Shown: positions 5,672 through 13,099 of the stretch, in pieces
Position numbering within the stretch: the stretch's first letter is position 1
Layout: the number at the start of each line of letters is the position of its first letter
Source: Candidatus Hydrogenedentota bacterium
GTDB lineage: Bacteria; Hydrogenedentota; Hydrogenedentia; Hydrogenedentales; SLHB01
DNA length: 15,590 nucleotides
NCBI GenBank assembly: GCA_003557825.1
Contig: PWNM01000526.1
Location: 1-15,590 of the forward strand
Direction: 5' to 3'
Translations under genes and position numbers: made by a program
Notes under the pieces: model-generated
Told to the model about the DNA's origin: nothing
The model's database searches: none
Seen by the model: the letters and a program-made list of their open reading frames with translations, nothing else

Positions 5672-8554
5672 ATGAGCAAAATGGACGTGCGTTTGCACAA
5701 ACTCAACATGTACCGCAACGGGAGTTATTGGAAAGGCTTGGGCCGTCTTGATGACGACGAACGCCGAATCAACGGATTTGTCTGCCCCGAGTACTGGGCC
5801 AATCGAATCTACGCTCAGTTGAAGTATGGTACGCAGTTGTCGGCAATCCGGGACGGCAAATATGACGATGTGTTGGTAGCTGCGGCGGATTCGGTCATAG
5901 ACAAAATGACATCCGAGGGAAGCATTTCCATGGCGGCAGCGCAAGAGGCAGAGACCATGCTCGCCCCGCTGAGCGAGGACGCAAAAACCTTTACCCTCAT
6001 CTGTGTTGCCCACGCCCATATCGACATGAACTGGATGTGGCGCTTCGACGAAACCGTGGCCATCACGTTGGACTCCTTCGCCACCATGCTGGATTTGCTG
6101 GACGAGTATCCCGAATTTACCTTCAGTCAAAGTCAGGCGTCGGTATACAAGATCGTCGAGGATTACGGCCCTCCCGGCATGCTCGAAGCCATTGCCAAGC
6201 GGGCGCAGGAAGGGCGGTGGGAGCCCACTTGCGCGACCTGGGTCGAGGCGGACAAGAACACCCCCAACGGCGAATCCATGGCGCGGCACCTGCTCTATAC
6301 ACGACGCTATATTGCCAAGCTCCTGGGCATCAACGGCGAAAAGCTGCAATTGGACTACGAACCGGACACCTTCGGACATAGCGCTAATGTGCCCGAGATC
6401 CTGAACAAGGCAGGCGTCAAATATTATTACCACTGCCGCGGCTCCCACGATCCCCAGTTGGTCTGGTGGAAGGCCCCCTCGGGCGCGAAGGTGCTTTCGT
6501 TTCGCGATGCCATGGGGTACAACGCGGTTGTCGACGAGACCCTGGCCTGCCAGATGCTGGAGGCATGCAAGGAACTGGGTATCGATACCATGCTCCGCGT
6601 ATACGGCGTGGGCGATCACGGAGGCGGGCCATCGCGCCGAGACATCGAGCGTATCAAAGACATGCAAAGCTGGCCTGTCTATCCGTCCATCCGTTTCGGA
6701 ACCTATGCTGAGTTTTTCAACACCATCGAAGAGAAGTTCGGCGACATCCTGCCGGTTCGCGATTCGGAGATGAATTTCGTCTTCACGGGATGCTATAGCA
6801 GCCAAGCGCGAATCAAAATGGCCAATCGCATCGGCGAGGCCACGCTGAATGAAGCAGAAACCTTCTCATCCATCGCCTCGCTGGAAGCCGGCGCGCCCTA
6901 TCCTGCCGCCAGGTACGAAGAGGCCTGGATCAAGATTCTATTCAGCCAATTCCACGACATCCTCACCGGATCGGGTGTGATGGATACGCGGGAGTACGCC
7001 CTGGGCCAGTTTCAGGAGACCATGGCCGCGGCCAACACGGGCAAGCTTACCGCGATTCGGGCCCTGGCCGCCAAAATCGATACGTTCAAGTACATCACGG
7101 ACGAGCCCAAACAGGCATTCCGCACTGAAGGGGCAGGCGTCGGCAAAGGGGTGGCGGACTTCAGGATCTCCCAGGTTGACCGGGGATGCGGCAGTACGCG
7201 GGTATATCACTTCTTCAACGCTGCGCCCTTTGCCCGGAGCGAGACGGTCGAGCTGACGGTATGGGATTGGTCCACGCCGGAGCTGAAAATGATGGCGTTC
7301 CACGATGAGCACGGAAATCCCGCTGAGTTTATGTTGCTCAATAGCACCACGGAATGGTACTGGTTCCACGATTTTGTCAAAGTATTGCTTAAGGTTGATG
7401 TGCCTGCCATGGGGTATGCCACCTACACGCTCACCCGAAGCGACGACGCCCTGCTACCTCCCCATCCCGACAGCCTGGGTGAAGACCAACGGGTCGAACT
7501 GCCCCACGAATATGTACTCGAAAACGACTATCTTCGGGCCGAGTTCGACGTTCACAGCGGAGTACTCACCTCGTTGGTGGATAAACAGACCGGCAAGGAG
7601 TTCGTAGATCGGAACCAAGGCAGCGGCATCTTTCGGTTGGTCGAAGAGGATACCGATCGGGGTATGACTTCGTGGCGCGTGGGACGTCACATGAATGTGA
7701 ACCCGCTGACGTCGAACGTTCACCTTAAGGAGATCAAGTATCAGGGCGATGCCTTGCGTCAGTCCGTTAGTTTGGAGACCTCCTTTGGCCGAAGTGGCCT
7801 CAGGGCCGTCGTGAGTCTCGACTACGACAGCCCCACATTGAAATACAGCGTGGAATGCGACTGGCATGAAATCGGCAAACCCGGCGACCGGATTCCCCAA
7901 CTCAACTTCTTCGTGCCTGTGGCCTATGACTGTGGCGTCTACAAATATGACATACCATCGGGCGCGCAAGATCGTGAACCCTGCGATATGGACCTGCCGG
8001 GCAACAGCTTCATTGTGGGCATGCCCATCCAGGGCAACCGGGGCATCATGGTATCGGCCGATACGAAATACGGCTTCCGGGGCGTGGACAACTCGATGGC
8101 CGTGGACCTGATTCGCGGCTCCTACGAACCCGATCCCTATCCGGAATACGGCAAGCATGTCATCAACCTGGCCATCGCCGTGGTGGATGTCGCGTCGCCC
8201 CGAGCCCTCATCGAAAAGGCCTACGCTCTATGGCATCCCATCAACGCCGTGGCCGCGCCGGCACATAAGGGAACCCTTCCGCTTAGCGGCAGTTTTCTTG
8301 AAATGGGCGAAGGCAACGGGGCGATGCAGGCCATCAAGATGCCGGAAGACGGCGGCGATGCCATGATCATCCGTCTCTATGAAACCGACGGTAAAGACGG
8401 CTCCGTCAGCCTAAAGCTTTGGAGGGCGCCGAAGGCGGTCCAATTGGTCGATCTGCACGAAACGCCGATCCCGGGTAAGGCGCAGATCGACGGCAACCAG
8501 GTCGTTGTGACCATGTCCGCCCACGAGGTGGTCACCCTGCGTTTGGATTTCTAG
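5672..8554 (+). CDS. Alpha-mannosidase, glycoside hydrolase family 38
   Basis: This 960-aa protein is a class II alpha-mannosidase, a retaining zinc enzyme that removes alpha-linked mannose. 'VAHAHIDMNW' (residues 112-121) supplies zinc ligands His116 and Asp118. 'EPDTFGHS' (230-237) carries the likely nucleophile Asp232, whose carboxylate also binds zinc in the family. 'QFHDILTGSG' supplies the late zinc ligand His428. The GH38 barrel spans roughly 105-395, the helical middle domain 400-480, and the C-terminal beta domains run from about 500 to the end. Length and motifs are complete. There is no signal peptide, so the enzyme should be cytoplasmic and act on imported oligosaccharides. AGGGGAG at 5661-5667 supports the start. 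It lies just after the broken sugar transporter, which fits a mannoside uptake and cleavage cassette. Exact linkage specificity is not readable. Confidence 0.95.
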   Translation: MSKMDVRLHKLNMYRNGSYWKGLGRLDDDERRINGFVCPEYWANRIYAQLKYGTQLSAIRDGKYDDVLVAAADSVIDKMTSEGSISMAAAQEAETMLAPLSEDAKTFTLICVAHAHIDMNWMWRFDETVAITLDSFATMLDLLDEYPEFTFSQSQASVYKIVEDYGPPGMLEAIAKRAQEGRWEPTCATWVEADKNTPNGESMARHLLYTRRYIAKLLGINGEKLQLDYEPDTFGHSANVPEILNKAGVKYYYHCRGSHDPQLVWWKAPSGAKVLSFRDAMGYNAVVDETLACQMLEACKELGIDTMLRVYGVGDHGGGPSRRDIERIKDMQSWPVYPSIRFGTYAEFFNTIEEKFGDILPVRDSEMNFVFTGCYSSQARIKMANRIGEATLNEAETFSSIASLEAGAPYPAARYEEAWIKILFSQFHDILTGSGVMDTREYALGQFQETMAAANTGKLTAIRALAAKIDTFKYITDEPKQAFRTEGAGVGKGVADFRISQVDRGCGSTRVYHFFNAAPFARSETVELTVWDWSTPELKMMAFHDEHGNPAEFMLLNSTTEWYWFHDFVKVLLKVDVPAMGYATYTLTRSDDALLPPHPDSLGEDQRVELPHEYVLENDYLRAEFDVHSGVLTSLVDKQTGKEFVDRNQGSGIFRLVEEDTDRGMTSWRVGRHMNVNPLTSNVHLKEIKYQGDALRQSVSLETSFGRSGLRAVVSLDYDSPTLKYSVECDWHEIGKPGDRIPQLNFFVPVAYDCGVYKYDIPSGAQDREPCDMDLPGNSFIVGMPIQGNRGIMVSADTKYGFRGVDNSMAVDLIRGSYEPDPYPEYGKHVINLAIAVVDVASPRALIEKAYALWHPINAVAAPAHKGTLPLSGSFLEMGEGNGAMQAIKMPEDGGDAMIIRLYETDGKDGSVSLKLWRAPKAVQLVDLHETPIPGKAQIDGNQVVVTMSAHEVVTLRLDF

Positions 8555-8583
8555 CCGGAGGGCTTCGGGAACCCCCAACACTA

Positions 8584-8632
8584 CCGTTGCAGGTACAGGT
8601 CAACACTCAAGCGTGGCCTGTGCCTGCAACGG
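8584..8632 (+). terminator. Long-stem hairpin ending the alpha-mannosidase transcript
   Basis: The arm 8584-8599 (starting CCGTTGCAGG) pairs with 8617-8632 (ending CCTGCAACGG) over 16 positions, with one G-U wobble, around a 17-nt loop. It starts about 30 nt after the mannosidase stop. CTCTCTTCT follows, a pyrimidine-rich tract rather than a pure T run, so termination may be partial. It marks the right end of the cassette. Confidence 0.6.
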
Positions 8633-8802
8633 CTCTCTTCTACGGCCCGCCCTCATTATCACTCCTCGGCTACGGCTAGGTTGACCCATGACATCCTCGA
8701 AGGTCCATCTGACAAACCTTCCTGTCATTTCCCATTTGAAGCGGGATTAGTGTATTATCGTGCTATGGTCGTGGAACGGTACACTTGGAGGCGAAGAATA
8801 AG

Positions 8803-9771
8803 ATGGGGAAACGCAAATCAACGGTATCAAGCGACACATTGGACGCACTGCGGAGCGAACATCGGGCACGTGAAATATGTCGGATGAGGATGCGGGCGCC
8901 TCTCATACTGGTAACCTGCGTGATAGCCGCCGTAGGTATCCTGCCGGGCCTGATACTGGCCGGTATCTTTGGTCTGTACTGGACTTTGGTGCCTTTTGGC
9001 TTGTTTGCATTGGCGTCTTCGACGAAGTCCTACCTGGCGGCCCAGCTTCTGGCCGAATGGGACCGGGCCGTCGTACTCCGGATGGGGCGATTCAAAAAGG
9101 TAGCCGGCCCCGGTTTCTTTTTGATTGTCCCGATTATCGAGCATGTCTCGCGGGTCGTCGACACTCGGATTCGCACCACGTCCTTTTATGTGGAATCCAT
9201 GTTGACAAAAGATACGGTTCCCATTTCCATCGAAGCGATTGCGTTCTGGCAGATCTGGGACACCAAAAAGGCTGTGCTCGAGGTTGAGGATTATTACCAA
9301 GCCATCACCATGGCGGTACAGACGGCGCACCGCGATGTAATCGGCGAGCACATGCTGTCCGAGGTGCTCGCCAAACGCGAGGAAATCGTGCAGCAGCTCA
9401 AAGACATACTCGAAGCCAAGGCCCAGGCCTGGGGTATTACGGTGAGCTCTATCGAGATCCGCGACATCACCATCCCGGCGGACCTGCAGAATGCCCTTTC
9501 GAAACAAGCGCAAGCCGAGCGCGAACGACACGCACGCACCATTTTAGGCGAGGCCGAGATGGAGATTGCCCAGAAATTTGCCCAAGCCGCACAAGCCTAT
9601 CGCGACAATCCTGTGGCGCTACAACTCCGCGCCATGAACATCATCTATGAAGGTCTCCGATCGGGTACCTCCATGATGCTCGTTCCGTCACAGGTCCTCG
9701 ACACGATGAACCTTGGCTCCCTGGCGTCCATGGGCATTGCGCAAAAGGGAAAAGCAGCAGACGATGGATAA
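8803..9771 (+). CDS. SPFH/Band 7 membrane protein, slipin (stomatin-like) type
   Basis: The 322-aa protein has a basic N-terminus, two closely spaced hydrophobic segments (about residues 32-52 and 53-72) that form a membrane hairpin, and an SPFH domain from about 85 to 245. 'RAVVLRMGRFKKVAGPGFFL' followed by 'IVPIIEHVSRVVDTRIRT' is diagnostic of slipins. A coiled-coil-like Glu/Ala-rich stretch follows ('QAQAERERHARTILGEAEME'). Slipins assemble into large membrane microdomain cages and are often coupled to an NfeD protein; none is visible here. TTG 8785 is in frame, but ATG 8803 is preferred because GGAGG (8787-8791) lies upstream of it, though with an 11-nt spacing. The gene is separated from the mannosidase by a terminator and 248 nt, so it appears unrelated to the sugar cassette. 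Confidence 0.9.
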   Translation: MGKRKSTVSSDTLDALRSEHRAREICRMRMRAPLILVTCVIAAVGILPGLILAGIFGLYWTLVPFGLFALASSTKSYLAAQLLAEWDRAVVLRMGRFKKVAGPGFFLIVPIIEHVSRVVDTRIRTTSFYVESMLTKDTVPISIEAIAFWQIWDTKKAVLEVEDYYQAITMAVQTAHRDVIGEHMLSEVLAKREEIVQQLKDILEAKAQAWGITVSSIEIRDITIPADLQNALSKQAQAERERHARTILGEAEMEIAQKFAQAAQAYRDNPVALQLRAMNIIYEGLRSGTSMMLVPSQVLDTMNLGSLASMGIAQKGKAADDG

Positions 9772-9841
9772 AGAGTTTATGCGAATCGATAAGGAGTTCT
9801 ATCGCAACCACCGGCGCCATCGTCGGGCTTATCCGAAGTAA
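9764..9841 (+). CDS. Possible 25-aa basic microprotein overlapping the slipin stop
   Basis: ATG 9764 overlaps the last 8 nt of the slipin gene (ATGGATAA) and opens a 25-codon frame ending in TAA at 9839-9841. The product starts MDKEFMRIDKEF, repeating DKEF twice, and ends in a run of Arg and His (NHRRHRRAYPK). The overlap would allow translational coupling to the slipin. There is only a distant Shine-Dalgarno match (AGGGA, 13 nt away), and an ORF of this length is expected by chance, so this is speculative. Confidence 0.2.
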   Translation: MDKEFMRIDKEFYRNHRRHRRAYPK

Positions 9842-9847
9842 CCACCT

Positions 9848-9868
9848 TGTTTCAATTATGCTGAAACA
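9848..9868. terminator. Small hairpin between convergent genes
   Basis: TGTTTCA (9848-9854) pairs perfectly with TGAAACA (9862-9868) around ATTATGC. It sits between the slipin end (9771) and the stop of the minus-strand gene (9915), where a bidirectional terminator is expected. There is no T run directly after it in either direction; the nearest is five T on the minus strand (9886-9890), before the hairpin in that direction. Weak support. Confidence 0.3.
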
Positions 9869-9914
9869 CGTCGTCGAGGTTACCTAAAAACTCTAGCCCT
9901 TATATAATATCCCT

Positions 9915-12860
9915 TTAGTATTTCCGCAGTATCTCCCGATTCACGCGCGTTGTCAGGTCATCAAGACTGCCTTCGAAAAGATAGAGTTTGCCTCGCCGAT
10001 GGACGCGTTGGCCGGGTGGACAGTCGGGTAACACCGGGTCAGCATGGACACAGGGAATCTCGGCATTGCTGAGTATGCTTCGCGCCGAGGGCCACGCCAT
10101 CGCAAAGACGTAGTTGCCATCTTCCGATGTGATCGCCACAGCGTCCAGTTCGCTCACATCGCTGCTTTCGCCCCAGATCGAGCCGGGCAGACGCAGTTCC
10201 GGACCTCCCTCAACCGGATAGTGGGTCAATGTTTCCCGACCTTCGCCGCGGTCGGTGTCGGCCATGGCGACCCATTCGCCCCCAGAGTAGATCCAGGTGC
10301 GTTCGAGGCCTCGATCTTCGAACATGGTCCCACTGAGAATCGGGCAGAATTGGGCCGCAACGGGAACGGTACGGTCCGTTTGATTCCCGAGCCAGAACTC
10401 GAGATCGACGTCGTATTCATTGGGCGAGAGCCGTCCGCCGATGGTTGCGTTCTCGACGCTCCACTCGAACCACAGTGTGCCTGCCTCATCATCCTGCCGC
10501 CATTCACCGGCCAGGCTAGTGGGATCGGTTGCTGCCTCGACGCCTTCAATCGCATGGTCGATGAATTCCAGCGTGTCCGTGTGCACCGTTTCAGGAAACC
10601 GCAGCCGGATGGGGGTGTCCATCCAGGGCGCCTGAATCAAGGCGACATTCTGTATGGGATCGACGGACCTGTCCTGTCCGGTGACGGTTATGCGGTCGGC
10701 CACCTCGACGGGGCGCCCCGCCGTGATGCGGAGACGCTGCGGCGTGTCATCGGAATGGACCAGGAAAACCGCGCCGAATGTGCCGCCGGGTTCCGAGAAG
10801 ACCTCAACGCCGTCCAACGCTCCTTCACGAGCATGGGACAGGTGGCGCCATCCGGTGCTGTCCTGCTGGAAGAGCCGGGGCCAACGGTAATCGCTCAAAC
10901 CGGTCACCAACACGGGAATCAGGTCACGGCCTCCCTGTACTATCAGTTCGGCTTCATCATCTTCAGCGCGCACCGTGGCTGGGAAGTCGGCCAGCTTCTC
11001 TCCTTTGACGACTTCCACTACACGGGGACGCGCACTGCCATAGGCCACGGTTTCTCGCTGCGGGATTCGGCTACCATCCACTTCCCCGTGGGGCAACCAG
11101 AAACCATCAAAGGCCAACACCTGACCGGCTTGCAGTTCCAGGGTGTCGGTATCGGGAACCAGATGCATCCGGAGGTCGCCGGAGGCTTCGCATTGCACCA
11201 AGGCGCCAGGCCCGAAATCGTCGATATGCCAATTTTCGAGAACGAAGGCATTCGAGCCCATGTTTTCGCCGAACACGTTGATATAGGCGTTCTCTCGCGG
11301 TATGGGCACGTTCAGGTCCGTCAGACTGTCGGCATCGAAGCTCAGCTCATAGGGACCCTCCATGCCCGAGGCCTGAAAATGGCTATAGCGCAGACGCTGT
11401 ATGTTCGTACGTACCGTAGCCATGCGGAAATGCTTATGCGCCTCGGGAATGGTCAGCGGTTCCAGCACCTCGTATTCTATGCGCACGAAATTGCGGAGTT
11501 CGTCGACCTGGGGGAGTTCGAAGGTGCGCACGGTCGCTCGAATCTTGCCGTCGGACGACAGATACTCGAACCCGATGTCCATCCAGTTGTTGCCGGTACT
11601 ATAGTAGGTCGTACCCCGGTATTCCATATACTGCCATGTGTCGCCATCGTGGTACGAAAGGAAGGTGTGTCCGGCGATATTATCGTGCTGCGGTTGGCCA
11701 CCCCAGAACGTGTCCTGGCTCATGGCTCGGAAGTCGGCGATATCAACGCCGGATAGTCCGCCAAATTTGAAGGGGACATAGCAGGTGGTTTCGGTAACGC
11801 CGGTCGAACTGTGGAAATAGTCCATCCAGGCGCCCAGCGATGAAAACTGCTTCACCATCTTCCGCCCCCAGTTTTGATAGAGATGCTGGGCGGTAAGTTC
11901 CCGAGTTTCGCCGGGATCGAGGACCAACGGGAAATAGGTCTCGCTAAACGGGATGTCCAGCGGATTGTAGAAGGGCTCTTCCCGTTCGCCGGCGAAGTTC
12001 TTCGAGATCTGCACGACGATAGGCAACGGATGGCCGTCTTCATCAAGCAGTATGCCCCCCTCGACATGGCCTTTGTTTCCAGTCGAGGATTCATGCATCA
12101 CATAGATCCGCCGCGGTTGATCATCGTTGGTCACGCGAAACCGGACTTGCTGGCGATAATTGGGATGGTGATAGAAATGCTCCTGAAAGGCTCCCGGACT
12201 ATAGGAACCGACTACATAGCAGCCCCGCACCGGATCATATTCCAGGGGCCGATCGGCGTCCAGTGTCACCAAGTAGGCTTCCGGTAACGGCGTTTCTTCG
12301 CCGAAGATCGGGAAATGAAAGGATTGAATGACGCCCTCGGCGAAGGGTTCCGCTGAAAAGACCTCCTCGTGCATGCCGGCGATATGCACCTCCGCCGCAT
12401 CAAAGCCGTCCGTGCCGTGCCAGATCATCGACGCAAGAATCTTTTCCGGATAGCAGTAGAGGGCCAAATCGCCTCGCAGTGGCGCGAGATTGCCCTCCCC
12501 ATCGGAGACCTGAACATCCAACCAACGGACCTCGTGGTAATAGGGCCCCCGTCGGTAAAGGTTGATACGCGAGGGTTCTTCGGTGGTTTCCGTCGTGTAT
12601 ATATTGCCCTCGCCGTCCACCACACGGACCGACAGCCAAAGCTCGCCGGTGGCGGCATCGGTCAGATAATGCGGAGCCCGCAGCGCTCCCTCGAGGTGGT
12701 AGTGCTCTGCAACAATCTCAAAGGCCGTACGCGTCGCATCAACATAACGCACCTCCAGTTGCGGTCGCTCCGAAACGGGCTGTTGCGCAAACCCTGCGGA
12801 CCACGGGGAATCCAGCGCGGCCTCGGCCATCAGCATGCTACACACCATATAGATGATCAT
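9915..12860 (-). CDS. Large probably exported protein of unknown function
   Basis: I do not recognise this 981-aa protein. The frame is open back to 12986, but the start at 12860 is preferred: it has GGAAAGGAA just upstream (core AGGAA, 7-nt spacing) and begins MIIYMVCSMLMAEAAL, a short hydrophobic signal-peptide-like segment with possible cleavage after AEA or after GFA. The rest is rich in aromatic residues, Asp, Glu and Gly, lacks membrane segments, and reads as alternating beta strands, as in multi-domain beta-sandwich carbohydrate-active proteins. Segments possibly useful as family markers are 'DTWQYMEYRGTTYY', 'FGPGALVQCEASGDLRMHL', 'VLAFDGFWLPHGEVDG' and the C-terminal 'HADPVLPDCPPGQ' with 'GKLYLFEGSLDDL'. 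It faces a Tat-type putative glycosidase across a 239-nt divergent spacer, so a role in binding, degrading or displaying glycans is plausible but unproven. Confidence 0.8.
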   Translation of the reverse strand: MIIYMVCSMLMAEAALDSPWSAGFAQQPVSERPQLEVRYVDATRTAFEIVAEHYHLEGALRAPHYLTDAATGELWLSVRVVDGEGNIYTTETTEEPSRINLYRRGPYYHEVRWLDVQVSDGEGNLAPLRGDLALYCYPEKILASMIWHGTDGFDAAEVHIAGMHEEVFSAEPFAEGVIQSFHFPIFGEETPLPEAYLVTLDADRPLEYDPVRGCYVVGSYSPGAFQEHFYHHPNYRQQVRFRVTNDDQPRRIYVMHESSTGNKGHVEGGILLDEDGHPLPIVVQISKNFAGEREEPFYNPLDIPFSETYFPLVLDPGETRELTAQHLYQNWGRKMVKQFSSLGAWMDYFHSSTGVTETTCYVPFKFGGLSGVDIADFRAMSQDTFWGGQPQHDNIAGHTFLSYHDGDTWQYMEYRGTTYYSTGNNWMDIGFEYLSSDGKIRATVRTFELPQVDELRNFVRIEYEVLEPLTIPEAHKHFRMATVRTNIQRLRYSHFQASGMEGPYELSFDADSLTDLNVPIPRENAYINVFGENMGSNAFVLENWHIDDFGPGALVQCEASGDLRMHLVPDTDTLELQAGQVLAFDGFWLPHGEVDGSRIPQRETVAYGSARPRVVEVVKGEKLADFPATVRAEDDEAELIVQGGRDLIPVLVTGLSDYRWPRLFQQDSTGWRHLSHAREGALDGVEVFSEPGGTFGAVFLVHSDDTPQRLRITAGRPVEVADRITVTGQDRSVDPIQNVALIQAPWMDTPIRLRFPETVHTDTLEFIDHAIEGVEAATDPTSLAGEWRQDDEAGTLWFEWSVENATIGGRLSPNEYDVDLEFWLGNQTDRTVPVAAQFCPILSGTMFEDRGLERTWIYSGGEWVAMADTDRGEGRETLTHYPVEGGPELRLPGSIWGESSDVSELDAVAITSEDGNYVFAMAWPSARSILSNAEIPCVHADPVLPDCPPGQRVHRRGKLYLFEGSLDDLTTRVNREILRKY

Positions 12861-13043
12861 CGAACGGTTCCTTTCCTCTGTCGCCGGACCAACCCGGGCC
12901 TCCCTGTACCAATATGGGCCACTATACTCCGCGCCAAACCTCCAATACCACTTCGGGCAGCGATCAATCTCGAGAGGGGGAATCAAAAACCCGGTCGGCG
13001 TATACTGACGGCACGAAAATCAGGTGATGGAAGTGATCCCTGT

Positions 13044-13063
13044 AGGGTGTAGGCCCACACTCT
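13044..13063. promoter_or_regulatory. Dyad in the divergent intergenic region, candidate operator
   Basis: AGGGTGTAGGCCCACACTCT matches its own reverse complement at 16 of 20 positions, centred on GGCC. It lies about 40 nt before the start of the Tat-type gene at 13100 and about 185 nt from the divergent start at 12860. It differs from the CGGTATG-type repeat upstream of the prepilin gene, so a different regulator would be involved. Minus- and plus-strand promoters in 12861-13099 are not clear; TATACT at 13001-13006 is a possible plus-strand -10 with no good -35. Confidence 0.3.
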
Positions 13064-13099
13064 TGGGAGCGTCACACTAAATACAGGATGGGATATCTA

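Noticed and set aside
5654..6805. 383-codon open frame on the minus strand
   Set aside because: Antisense shadow of the GH38 mannosidase, whose catalytic motifs fix the true strand and frame.
8736..8758. TTGAAG with TATTAT as a slipin promoter
   Set aside because: The spacing is only 11 nt, too short for a sigma70 promoter; other -35 options for TATTAT are weak.
8681..8887. 68-codon ORF overlapping the slipin start
   Set aside because: No ribosome binding site, no recognisable composition, and it overlaps the better supported slipin N-terminus in another frame.
9880..9908. TATAAT at 9903-9908 as a plus-strand promoter
   Set aside because: The matching -35 position holds TTACCT, a poor match, and it would fire antisense into the 981-aa gene. 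AT-rich sequence between convergent genes explains it.
10044..11756. 570-codon open frame on the plus strand
   Set aside because: It lies antisense within the 981-aa gene, which has a ribosome binding site and a sensible start. The antisense product is low in complexity and shows no domain or signal; it reflects codon bias of the real gene.
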